A program made the translations under genes and the position numbers. Positions 6,478-15,101 of a DNA stretch of 64,000 nt are shown one piece after another. Each line of letters starts with the position of its first letter. The first letter of the stretch is position 1. Under the pieces are notes generated by a model. The model had not been told where the DNA came from, searched no databases, and was given only the letters and a program-made list of their open reading frames with translations. The stretch comes from Agrobacterium vaccinii (GTDB lineage Bacteria; Pseudomonadota; Alphaproteobacteria; Rhizobiales; Rhizobiaceae), in NCBI RefSeq assembly GCF_021310995.1, contig NZ_CP054151.1:661501-725500 (forward strand), written 5' to 3'.

Positions 6478-8736
6478 TTAGGTTCCTCCAACGATTGCGA
6501 GAGTTCGCTGGACATAGGTCCGCACCTCATGCTCAACAAACGTAGTGTTAGGGTCGTGATGGAAAGGAGCTGTGTAACTGTTGATATCATCAAGCTCGTT
6601 GTATTGAGATGATAGTGGATGATTGAGATCAGACCGGATTATCCCGATCATCTCACCCAGCCATTTTCCCTCAAGAATTTGGTTCGGAAACCGGTAGCGA
6701 ATGTATTTTTCAAGCAGTGGGCGCATCACGGTTCGCATATCCCGTGCGTCACCGGCACGGCCTTCGGCGAAATCTTGTAACCTCATATGATCTTGCAAAT
6801 ACCCTTCCTTAACCTCAAGCTCAATGTCCCAAGGCTCTATCGAAGAGCCGGTTGCGCTCGTAGAAAGCTGGAATGGTGTGCACACAGCATTATGAATCAT
6901 GCCGCGAACTGTATCGAGGAAGAATTTGTCGTGGCTAAGCAAAATGATCTGGGCAGCCCTACCCGGATCGCCCGTTCGCACAATCTCCTTCGCGGTCATC
7001 GCTCTCCGGAAGTCGTCGAGGCTGGTAAAAGGATCGTCGAAAACAACGATCCTGTCCCGGATGTCAGGGTCTCGTTTGAGTTGCGATAAGAAGAATGCAA
7101 GCGCAAAAGTGCTCTTATCCCCAGCGCTCATCGTAGTGTCGAAACCAGGAGCGCTAGGACTGGACCTAGTCACATCGATGTCACTGGTCTCGAAGCGGAG
7201 GCAGTAGGTGGATTGGGGCGTCTTGCCGACATAAGTCTTGCTGCATCGTGCTAGTCTGAAACTCGCACCGAACGAGGTGAGGAACTGATTGATATCGGCT
7301 TCATAATCACCGAGAATTTTCTCGTCGTAAGCGTCGAGCGCCGATTTTTTGGTATCCTTTGCCTCAACGAGAGCCTTCTTGTCGCGTAGCAGCTGGTCAT
7401 AATTAGATGCCAGACCAAGCACGGGTGTCGAGTGCCGCGTTTTGATAGCCAAAAGTTCGGTGAGCGTCGCTTCAGCCCTGCTTTTACTAGATGTGGCATT
7501 GGCATCCTTTACAGCTTCGATCAGATGATTTGCCTCGGTCAATGTCGCCATGTTGGCGCTAAGTTCGACGCACGTCGCTAACCAGGTGGCTTGTGCTTCG
7601 ATGAATGCACCTGACGTCTCCACAGGTTCGAGCGGGGAGGCTGCTTTCCTGTCAAGCATCGCTTTTGCAGATTCGAACAAGGCGCCGATCTCGTTGTTAA
7701 TGCGGTCCGCAGCTTCAGAAGGCACATAGCCGTGATCGCAATAGGCGCTCCAAAAGGCAGCATCGGCTGAGAGATGAGTATAACTCTGCTCGACCCTGAG
7801 CACTGGCGTTGACGACAACGCCTCATCGAGTGCATTCGCCATGTCTGAGATTGCCGCTTTATGCACCGCATAGGCCTCACTGAAATAGCCCTGATAGGCA
7901 TCTATCAAGCTGTTGCCGGTGAACGGCGTTGCGCAAAAGGGACACATGTCATCAACGACGTGGGTTAAGCCCTTCGACAACCAAGCTTCGCCACCCTCGC
8001 GGAAATTATGGTGTGTAAGTTGGCGTTGAACACGTGCCGCTGCATCGGCAGCTATTCCTTCTACTCCTTTTGCTAGTAAATCGAGGAAACCGTCTGGCAA
8101 AGTGGGTAGCGCTGGCGCACTTAACAGACTGTGCGACGCAACTTTCGCATCGTCATTGATAGCTCTGAGTGCTTTTGTCGCCCCTTCGATCTTCTCGTCG
8201 ATATCAGCATCTGCTGGCAGTCTCAAAAAGGCGTCTAACTTCATGCCTACCGGGACATGCTGTTCTATGACCTTTTTCTCAGCTGTGATCTCGGACTGTT
8301 TAGCCGTAGCAGCCATGTCGAGCCGGTCGACCTCTTCGGCTAAGGCGACACCTTTCGGGCCGACAACAATTCGATAAAAATTACGACGGTGCTCTACATC
8401 GATCTGTTCACCGCCATGGACATTTTCGTTGACGAACTGCTGGTCGAATATGTGAATAGCGACTTGCGTAGTTGTCCACGCGCCACCGGAAAATCGAGCC
8501 TGGCCTACATCGAAGATTAATTTGGCTTCTGGCTCCGAAGTTGCCCGGAAAGACTTACGACGCTCAATGATCTGAGGCTCGTTGCGGTGCAAAGAGCGAA
8601 GGATCGCGCATAGCGTGGTCTTGCCACGCCCGTTGCCTCCGTAGATGAGTGTGAAGCGACCATATTCGCCACCGCTTACACGCGCTGCTTTGAAACGACC
8701 GATATTATTGAGCGCAGTGATTTTCCTCAGAAACAC
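6478..8736 (-). CDS. AAA_13-type (RloC/SMC-like) ATPase with CPFC zinc-hook motif
   Basis: The 752-aa protein has a Walker A at 33-40 (GGNGRGKT), long helical stretches around C265-P-F-C268 (a zinc-hook-like CxxC), an ABC signature (MSAGDKS, about 535), a Walker B (VVFDDPFTSLD, about 565) and an H-loop (LLSHDKFF, about 600). This is the layout of the AAA_13/RloC group of SMC-like ATPases. The C-terminal domain contains RSDLNH (R-x4-H, about 700), reminiscent of HEPN nucleases, and HHDPNTTF. The start GTG at 8736 has AAGGGGA 8 nt upstream. It lies next to the retron in the same direction and may be a separate anti-phage ATPase. Direct homology to a named defence system was not established. Confidence 0.8.
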   Translation of the reverse strand: MFLRKITALNNIGRFKAARVSGGEYGRFTLIYGGNGRGKTTLCAILRSLHRNEPQIIERRKSFRATSEPEAKLIFDVGQARFSGGAWTTTQVAIHIFDQQFVNENVHGGEQIDVEHRRNFYRIVVGPKGVALAEEVDRLDMAATAKQSEITAEKKVIEQHVPVGMKLDAFLRLPADADIDEKIEGATKALRAINDDAKVASHSLLSAPALPTLPDGFLDLLAKGVEGIAADAAARVQRQLTHHNFREGGEAWLSKGLTHVVDDMCPFCATPFTGNSLIDAYQGYFSEAYAVHKAAISDMANALDEALSSTPVLRVEQSYTHLSADAAFWSAYCDHGYVPSEAADRINNEIGALFESAKAMLDRKAASPLEPVETSGAFIEAQATWLATCVELSANMATLTEANHLIEAVKDANATSSKSRAEATLTELLAIKTRHSTPVLGLASNYDQLLRDKKALVEAKDTKKSALDAYDEKILGDYEADINQFLTSFGASFRLARCSKTYVGKTPQSTYCLRFETSDIDVTRSSPSAPGFDTTMSAGDKSTFALAFFLSQLKRDPDIRDRIVVFDDPFTSLDDFRRAMTAKEIVRTGDPGRAAQIILLSHDKFFLDTVRGMIHNAVCTPFQLSTSATGSSIEPWDIELEVKEGYLQDHMRLQDFAEGRAGDARDMRTVMRPLLEKYIRYRFPNQILEGKWLGEMIGIIRSDLNHPLSSQYNELDDINSYTAPFHHDPNTTFVEHEVRTYVQRTLAIVGGT

Positions 8737-8757
8737 GCACCTAGTCCCCTTCTTGTC

Positions 8758-8781
8758 CTCAGCGGGACTTGCCCCGCTGAG
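8758..8781 (-). other. 9-bp hairpin in the leader of the AAA ATPase gene
   Basis: CTCAGCGGG (8758-8766) and CCCGCTGAG (8773-8781) are perfect inverted repeats with a 6-nt loop, about 20 bp upstream of the ATPase start. No T-run follows on either strand, so it is more likely an operator or leader structure than a terminator. Confidence 0.4.
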
Positions 8782-8941
8782 TTGTCAGATGTGGCATGTA
8801 GAGAGATGAGTTGTAAACGCTGCGCGCAGGCTATTTAATAAGAAGTGCCTTAAGTGTGGCCCTGGCCGATACCGGCATTAATCGGTGACATCGAAAAATA
8901 TCAGAAAATGGAGGAAAAACCTTCAAACCCAAGGTTCGCTA

Positions 8942-9031
8942 TGGCGGAGAGGGTGGGATTTGAACCCACGATACCCTTGCAGGTATGCCGCATTTCGAGT
9001 GCGGTGCATTCGACCACTCTGCCACCTCTCC
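8942..9031 (-). tRNA. tRNA-Ser (CGA)
   Basis: The 90-nt gene on the minus strand starts GGAGAGG and ends CCTCTCC-G-CCA, with the CCA encoded. The anticodon loop CTCGAAA gives CGA. A long variable arm is typical of tRNA-Ser, and the GGTTCAAATCC T-arm is intact. The 3' end faces the accessory island, the usual geometry when an element has integrated into a tRNA 3' end. No second copy of the 3' end was found in the window, so the island border on the far side lies outside it or has decayed. Confidence 0.97.
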
Positions 9032-9186
9032 GCGGGCACGATTTTTTAGGGTCGTGCGGGCGTTCTCATAACCAGCAATCTGAATGTGTGCAAGGGCTAA
9101 ATGCTTGCTATGGCGGCGGTGGGTCAAGTTTTTGATGGATTTGTGAATGGGGTGTTCTGATAGGCGACGTTCGCCTGTCACGTTAA

Positions 9187-10065
9187 ATGAATTCGGAACA
9201 AAACTTATCGTCGTGCGGTTTCAATGCTGTTCAATGTGAGGGCGAGATGGGTTTGTCGGGAGAGGTTTTTGAGCAGAGTGTGAGGCGCTTCTGGTCGGTC
9301 GAATGTGGATTAAGCCCTGTGGTTAGCACGGCGATCCATGAGGGGCACGGTGTGCGCGATGACCTGCTTCCCATCATGGGTTTATCTTCCGATGAGAGAC
9401 TGAGGGAAGAAGATCCCTTTACGGCTGACATGATTTCTGGGCTGACCAACCGGATTGTCGTGCATCGATCGCGGTTCGAGCTTGATCTTAATCGGGCGCG
9501 AGACCAGGCAATTTATCTGACGCCGGAGCAGGCTTGGGGGCTTAAGGTTTGGCGCGAAAAGCCGACACATGGTTCGATTGAGCAGTCGCTTGCATTCCAC
9601 GATGATTATTACGCCATGCTGCGACAGATGCTTGAGATTGTCGAGAAACGCCATGGCGCGTTCGTCGTGCTGGATGTTCACAGCTACAATCACAGGCGCG
9701 GCGGTGCGGATGCAGAGCCAACGAACCCCCACGATGCTCCCGATATCAATATCGGCACCATCTCCATGGACCGGGCGCGTTGGGCCGATGTGGTCGATAC
9801 TGTGATAGATCATTTCAGCGCCGCGAAGATTGGCGGACGTCAGCTGGACGTTCGAGAAAATATTGCCTTTCAGGGAAAGGGTGAACAGACCCGTTTCATT
9901 CACGAAAATTTCCCGCAAAACGGCTGCGCCCTCGCGATCGAATTCAAGAAAATATTCATGGACGAATGGACGGGACAGCCCCACCCGCAGATTATACGCG
10001 ACATCAGCAACGCGATGACCGCGCTTGAGGCGAAACTGGAGGATTTGCTGAGGGCGCGGACGTGA
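9187..10065 (+). CDS. N-formylglutamate amidohydrolase family protein
   Basis: The 292-aa protein belongs to the N-formylglutamate amidohydrolase family of zinc hydrolases. Visible family features are STAIHEGHGVRDD near residue 40, DLNRARDQAIY (about 100), the catalytic-region DVHSYNHRR (about 160) and a C-terminal EFKKIFMDEW. It is translationally coupled to the next gene (GTGA overlap). In histidine degradation such enzymes release glutamate from N-formylglutamate, but no hut genes are near. The fixed company of a QEGLA protein and an ATP-grasp ligase suggests it instead trims or transfers an amide-linked glutamate in another pathway, which is inference. Confidence 0.85.
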   Translation: MNSEQNLSSCGFNAVQCEGEMGLSGEVFEQSVRRFWSVECGLSPVVSTAIHEGHGVRDDLLPIMGLSSDERLREEDPFTADMISGLTNRIVVHRSRFELDLNRARDQAIYLTPEQAWGLKVWREKPTHGSIEQSLAFHDDYYAMLRQMLEIVEKRHGAFVVLDVHSYNHRRGGADAEPTNPHDAPDINIGTISMDRARWADVVDTVIDHFSAAKIGGRQLDVRENIAFQGKGEQTRFIHENFPQNGCALAIEFKKIFMDEWTGQPHPQIIRDISNAMTALEAKLEDLLRART

Positions 10066-11936
10066 ATGCAGCTGGGGCAAGACAGCGGGTCGCTACGTCT
10101 GATATTCTGGACGAGGTCGTGGCATGTCTCAACGCGGGAAAAGCCATCCGCACGGATATCGGCACCGATGGACGTCTGCATATGGACAGGCCGCTGCCAT
10201 TCCTTTGCCTGCACCTGACCGCCGGGACCAAAAATCTGGCGGCCAGAGATATCGCGTCGGCCCATGCGTCCTATCTTATTGCGTCCAGCTTGGCCGAAGC
10301 GATGCCAATCCTGACGGTTATTGGGGCGGAGATGGAGAAACGGTTCGGGACCTTCATGGTGCTGGATGTGGGCGAATTGGAACACGATATCCTGCTTGCG
10401 GACGATTCACCGTTTCTGCCGCATTACGAGGTTGCGGTTTCCTCTACGGCAGAGCCAGTAACGCACGACTCGAAGCGCGTTTTCATCAAGGCTGTTTGTG
10501 ACGCTGAAATTCGTTTTCGCACCCCACACATCACCCGGCCCGATGACGAGCATGACCCTATCGCCGCATTTAAGAATGCAGGGTTGGATTACCCTGTCAT
10601 CAGCGTGCGTTTTGCGCCGATCTACCGTCAACCAGAATCGGGAGCGGATTATCCGGGCCTGCGTGAGACGATGATCGCCGATCTTTTCGATGCAGGTCTG
10701 CGAGCGTTCGCAGCATTTTCCACGAAGACGCAAGCGCTGACCATTTCCTCGCATCGAGCGCTTGGACGAAAGGCTTTCGTGGATGCGGTGCGCCGAGCGG
10801 ATCGTTCTATCGACGACATTGCCGCTTCCTTCGATTTTCTGCTCTCGGTCACACCAATCAACGCGCGACAGGCCCTCAAGGATTTCCGTGAGAACGGTTT
10901 TGAATACGCTCCGCATTTTCTATACCGCCCGTTGAGCGTCGATGTCGAAGAGCAAAAACGCAAGCTTTATTCGGTGGCCTTCGATCACCTCGAAGATCCC
11001 GTTCTCTACAATCTCTACCGCGAGAAGCAGCAGGAGATCGACCTCCAGCTCAGCATGCTGGCGCATCTGCACCGACGCCAGTTTACGGATTTCAGCCGGG
11101 CGCTGTATGGTTCTGTCGAACCTCAGCTGCTCTCCTTGGCGCGAGACGTGTTGAAGCGCTGCCCTCGCCCCGGCGATGTCGAAGATATCGCAATGGTGGA
11201 TTGCTACGAGGTTGTGAAGAGCGCACGGCAGATGGTGGATGACTACCACGCGGAAAATCCGCTTTTCAAAGCGCGCGTCGAGATACGAGACGACCTGCCG
11301 CCCGGACTTATGGTGACAGGCGAAAAACTTCTGATTTCCCGCCACACCGTTATGGAGCGGCGTCGTCTGGATGCGCTGTTGCACCATGAAATTGGTGTTC
11401 ACCTGCTGACCTATTTCAACGGTTCGGCCCAGGGGCTGCGGCTGTTTCGAACGGGGCTGTCAGGCTACGAAGGTGTTCAGGAAGGGCTGGCAGTTATGGC
11501 CGAATACCTTGCTGGCGGCATGACGCGCGAGAGATTGCGGCTGATTGCAGCGCGCGTGGTTGGATGCGCCGCCATGTTGGATGGCGCCGGCTTCGTCGAG
11601 ACCTTCCGCATGATGACACGTGAGCATGGTTTTGAAGAGGCGAATGCCTTCAACATGGTTTTACGGATTTACCGGGGTGGCGGGCTTTCGAAGGACGCGA
11701 TCTATCTGCGTGGCCTTAGTGAAATACTTGAGCATTTGCGCAAGGGCGGCGCGCTCGATCCGTTCTGGATGGGCAAGATTTCCGCCGCGCATTTTCCTGT
11801 CATGCAGGAACTGGCGTTGCGCGGCCTGCTGCATCCGCCCGGCATTCGCCCGGCATTTTTGGCGCCTGCGAAGGCGAGCGAGCGCCTTGAGAAAATACGA
11901 TCAGGTTTATCGATAGCTGAAATGGCAACTTTATAA
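10062..11936 (+). CDS. QEGLA-motif DUF1704 putative zinc metallopeptidase
   Basis: The 624-aa protein carries the zinc peptidase motif H442-E-I-G-V-H447 (HExxxH) and, 26 residues on, Q473-E-G-L-A477, the signature of the family described as flavohemoglobin-expression-modulating or DUF1704, related to eukaryotic tyrosine carboxypeptidases of the MATCAP type. The N-terminal 200 or so residues resemble the N-formylglutamate amidohydrolase fold weakly (LDVGELEHD, YEVAVSS). The GTG start overlaps the upstream stop by 4 bp. Together with its neighbours it likely processes a glutamate- or amino-acid-tagged molecule; the substrate is unknown. Confidence 0.85.
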   Translation: MNAAGARQRVATSDILDEVVACLNAGKAIRTDIGTDGRLHMDRPLPFLCLHLTAGTKNLAARDIASAHASYLIASSLAEAMPILTVIGAEMEKRFGTFMVLDVGELEHDILLADDSPFLPHYEVAVSSTAEPVTHDSKRVFIKAVCDAEIRFRTPHITRPDDEHDPIAAFKNAGLDYPVISVRFAPIYRQPESGADYPGLRETMIADLFDAGLRAFAAFSTKTQALTISSHRALGRKAFVDAVRRADRSIDDIAASFDFLLSVTPINARQALKDFRENGFEYAPHFLYRPLSVDVEEQKRKLYSVAFDHLEDPVLYNLYREKQQEIDLQLSMLAHLHRRQFTDFSRALYGSVEPQLLSLARDVLKRCPRPGDVEDIAMVDCYEVVKSARQMVDDYHAENPLFKARVEIRDDLPPGLMVTGEKLLISRHTVMERRRLDALLHHEIGVHLLTYFNGSAQGLRLFRTGLSGYEGVQEGLAVMAEYLAGGMTRERLRLIAARVVGCAAMLDGAGFVETFRMMTREHGFEEANAFNMVLRIYRGGGLSKDAIYLRGLSEILEHLRKGGALDPFWMGKISAAHFPVMQELALRGLLHPPGIRPAFLAPAKASERLEKIRSGLSIAEMATL

Positions 11937-11947
11937 GGGAGGGATCT

Positions 11948-12994
11948 ATGCGCCTTGCATTTTTCGTCAATTCAATCGAGGGCGAACAACCCACCTTTGC
12001 AACCGGGTTGATGGCGATGGCCGCGCTGAACCGCGGTCACGAGGTTGTCTATCTGACACCCGGTGATTTTACGTTGCGTGCAGACGATACGCTTGTCGTG
12101 CATGCGTTGATCATGCCACGCCAGAAATACAAAAAAATCGAAACATTCCACTCAGTGCTTCAGGAAAAGAAACTGGAGCGACAGACGATCGATATCGAGG
12201 AGATCGACGCTCTCATGCTGCGCAACGACCCGTCGCTGGACCAGACCGTGCGGCCTTGGGCTGTGCATTCCGGCATCCTGTTCGGGCGGTTGGCGGAGCA
12301 GCGTGGCGTGGTCGTGTTGAATGACCCGGAGGGATTGGCACTGGCGCAGAACAAGCTGTACTTCCAGAGCTTCCCGGAAATCGTGCGCCCCACGACCTTG
12401 ATTTCACGCAACGTCGAAGAAATTCGTGCCTTTGCGGATTCGCACCCCAAAGGCGTCATCGTAAAGCCGTTGCAGGGTTCTGGCGGCAAGAACGTGTTTA
12501 AGATCGAGTCCAGCAAGGAAACCAATCTCAACCAGATTTTTGAGGCTGTCAGCATCGAGGGCTACCTGATCGCGCAAGCCTATCTGCCTGCGGCCAAGGG
12601 TGGCGATATAAGGTTCTTCATGATGAATGGAGAGCCGCTGATGCGTGATGGACAATATGCGGCACTGCGGCGCGTGCCCGCCAAGGGCGATCTACGCTCC
12701 AACATTCATGCCAGCGGCACGGCTGAGACCGTCGAGGTGACGGATGACGTCATAGCTCTGGCGGAAATGATGCGCCCTAAGCTGGTGGAAGATGGCATGT
12801 TCCTCGTCGGCCTGGACATCGTCGGTGACAAAATTCTCGAGGTGAACGTGTTCTCACCTGGTGGACTGGCGCATATTCGTGACCTCGCCAAAGTCGATTT
12901 TACCGACACTATTATCGAATCCATCGAAAAGAAGGTGTCGATGCAACAGGCGTCTGCGGGTATGCTGAGCAACCGGTTGCTGGCGACACTCTAA
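11948..12994 (+). CDS. GshB/RimK-like ATP-grasp ligase
   Basis: The 348-aa protein has the glutathione synthetase ATP-grasp layout. There is a Rossmann-like N-terminal domain, NDPEGLALAQNKLYFQSFPE before the ATP-grasp, the lysine loop VIVKPLQGSGGKNVF (about 170-185), DIRFFMMNGEPLM, and the metal-binding ending ILEVNVFSPGG. GGAGGGATCT precedes the ATG with an 11-nt gap from the upstream gene, so the three genes form one operon. ATP-grasp ligases make peptide-like bonds, here opposite to the neighbouring hydrolase and peptidase. It is not the housekeeping GshB in all likelihood, because of this conserved neighbourhood. Confidence 0.85.
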   Translation: MRLAFFVNSIEGEQPTFATGLMAMAALNRGHEVVYLTPGDFTLRADDTLVVHALIMPRQKYKKIETFHSVLQEKKLERQTIDIEEIDALMLRNDPSLDQTVRPWAVHSGILFGRLAEQRGVVVLNDPEGLALAQNKLYFQSFPEIVRPTTLISRNVEEIRAFADSHPKGVIVKPLQGSGGKNVFKIESSKETNLNQIFEAVSIEGYLIAQAYLPAAKGGDIRFFMMNGEPLMRDGQYAALRRVPAKGDLRSNIHASGTAETVEVTDDVIALAEMMRPKLVEDGMFLVGLDIVGDKILEVNVFSPGGLAHIRDLAKVDFTDTIIESIEKKVSMQQASAGMLSNRLLATL

Positions 12995-13019
12995 AAGGTG
13001 ATGTCCCGTGGAGGTCTGC

Positions 13020-15101
13020 CTATTCCACGAAAATCCGCACGCTCGATGCGCGGCCATCGGCGTCGATGACGGTGAGGGTGGAAAAGCCTTGACCTTCTGG
13101 CACCCATTCGCTGCTGCGGCGACGGGAGGGTTCTGGCAAAGGTTTGCCATTGGCGAGCCAGTGGAAGGGCGCCCGGCCGCCTTGCAGTTTCAGCACGAGT
13201 GGCGAAAGGTTGCCTGTCTGGCCGGTGAGCTCGATGCGTGCACCTTCGGGTGGATAAACGATTTGCGGAGAGGCTTCACGGCGGGATGCTGAGAGGAGAC
13301 CGGACGAGGTTACGCTGAAGCGGCGCTGGTTGGCGGGCAGGTCTTTGTAGGCGAGGCGAGATGCCCCCGGCGGCGGGGAGGCAAATGGGGTAATGGCGAC
13401 GCCGGATTTATTGAAGGCCTCAAACAGAATGGGGGCGGCAGAGACATAACCCGCAAGACCGGGGACGGAACCATTATCGGCACGCCCGGCCCAAACGCCG
13501 ATGACGTAACGCCCATCGAAACCCACCGACCATGCGTCGCGATAGCCATAGGACGTGCCGGTTTTATAAGCGATACCGCGTTTTTTCATGCCGAGCGGCG
13601 GCAGGACGCCGGACAGCACATCGGTGATGTTCCAGACAGCCGCTTTCGAAAACAGAGGGTCAGCATCCAGCACCTGCGGTGCACCACGCACGCCATCGCC
13701 AAGCTTCACCGGCTGACCGCCACTGGCGAGCGCCGCATAAAGCTGGACGAGATCAACCAGCGACAGACCCGCGCCACCGAGCGCGATGGCAAGCCCCGGC
13801 GCTTCGGCTTTTGGGAGCACCATCTGCACCGATGCGCGGCGAAAGCGGACCATCAGCGCTGCGGGACTGACGGCATCCAGCAGGCGTACAGCGGGCACAT
13901 TGAGTGAGAGTTGCAAGGCCTGGCGAATGCTGACATCGCCCTGATACTGCATGTCGAAATTACGCGGGCGATAACCGGAAAAATCGGCCGGGCGGTCTTC
14001 GATGATGCTTTCCTGCGCGATGAGGCCATTTTCGAAGGCAAGGCCATAGATGAAAGGCTTGAGTGTCGAGCCCGGAGACCGCACAGCGCGCGTCATTTCC
14101 ACCCAGCCACGACGGTTGGTATCGAGGAAATCGGACGAGCCGACTTCGGCCATGATGTCGCCGGTGGTGCTATCCGCCATGACAATGGCGACAGAGACTT
14201 TGTCTCCGAGTTTCTGGGCGGACCGACGGGCGAGCTCTTCCAGTTCGCTTTGAATTGAGAGGCGCAGGGTCGAGCGTATCTTGTCCATTTTGGGAAATCT
14301 GGCACGCGCCGCTTCCGCCATATGCGGCGCAAAGGACGGGAGGTCCAGACGCTTCAGTGGCACGGCAGCAATCGCGGCGCGGGCCGCCTCCCCCTCACCC
14401 ACCACGCGGGCGACGGCAAGTCGTTGCAACACACGCTCGCGAGCCATGCGGGCTGCCTCGGGGAAACGATCCGGGCGGCGCTTTTCCGGCAATTGTGGGA
14501 GGGACACCAGAAGGGCCGCCTCCCCCGTATCCAGCCGCTTCGGCTCCTTACCGAACCATGCAAGGCTTGCGGCCCTGATACCTTCGAGATTTCCACCATA
14601 GGGCGCGATGTTGAGGTAGAGATCGATGATCTCGGCCTTGGTCAATCGCCGCTCGATCTGCCATGCGCGAACCATTTGCAGCAGTTTGGCGCTGAAGGAA
14701 CGGTCTGTGCGCGGCTCAATCAGGCGTGCGACCTGCATGGAGAGCGTCGATGCACCAGAAACGATGCGGCCATTGGTCAGCAACTGCCCGGCAGCCCTTG
14801 CCAGCGCCTGAAAATCGACGCCACCGTGATCGAAAAAGCGCTGGTCCTCATAGGCAACCAGCATGCGCACGAGCTGCGGATCAACATCCGCAGCTGTGGT
14901 TTTCAGCCGCCAGCGACCAGACGGCGTCGCGAAGGCGCGAAGCAGTTTGCCATCCGCATCCAGCACTTCCTGCGAGGCGACAGCGGCATTGTGCAGCGGC
15001 GGCGGATAGGCGCGGTCCAGTCGGTCGAGCCCGTAGACGGCAGCGCCAGTCAGCACCGCTGATACCACGAAACCGCCTATGAACGCGCGCCACTTGATCA
15101 T
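13020..15101 (-). CDS. pbpC: Penicillin-binding protein 1C
   Basis: The 693-aa bifunctional peptidoglycan synthase has one N-terminal membrane anchor (7-24), a GT51 glycosyltransferase domain with E85 in YEDQRFFDHGG and SGASTLSMQVARL, and a transpeptidase domain with S345-T-L-K348, S399-L-N401 and K513-T-G515. A C-terminal BiPBP_C domain (about 600-693) is the mark of PBP1C. It polymerises and crosslinks peptidoglycan in the periplasm. Its start overlaps the alpha-2-macroglobulin stop by 4 bp, the pairing seen in E. coli and many proteobacteria. It is convergent with the ATP-grasp gene, 25 bp apart. Confidence 0.95.
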   Translation of the reverse strand: MIKWRAFIGGFVVSAVLTGAAVYGLDRLDRAYPPPLHNAAVASQEVLDADGKLLRAFATPSGRWRLKTTAADVDPQLVRMLVAYEDQRFFDHGGVDFQALARAAGQLLTNGRIVSGASTLSMQVARLIEPRTDRSFSAKLLQMVRAWQIERRLTKAEIIDLYLNIAPYGGNLEGIRAASLAWFGKEPKRLDTGEAALLVSLPQLPEKRRPDRFPEAARMARERVLQRLAVARVVGEGEAARAAIAAVPLKRLDLPSFAPHMAEAARARFPKMDKIRSTLRLSIQSELEELARRSAQKLGDKVSVAIVMADSTTGDIMAEVGSSDFLDTNRRGWVEMTRAVRSPGSTLKPFIYGLAFENGLIAQESIIEDRPADFSGYRPRNFDMQYQGDVSIRQALQLSLNVPAVRLLDAVSPAALMVRFRRASVQMVLPKAEAPGLAIALGGAGLSLVDLVQLYAALASGGQPVKLGDGVRGAPQVLDADPLFSKAAVWNITDVLSGVLPPLGMKKRGIAYKTGTSYGYRDAWSVGFDGRYVIGVWAGRADNGSVPGLAGYVSAAPILFEAFNKSGVAITPFASPPPGASRLAYKDLPANQRRFSVTSSGLLSASRREASPQIVYPPEGARIELTGQTGNLSPLVLKLQGGRAPFHWLANGKPLPEPSRRRSSEWVPEGQGFSTLTVIDADGRASSVRIFVE

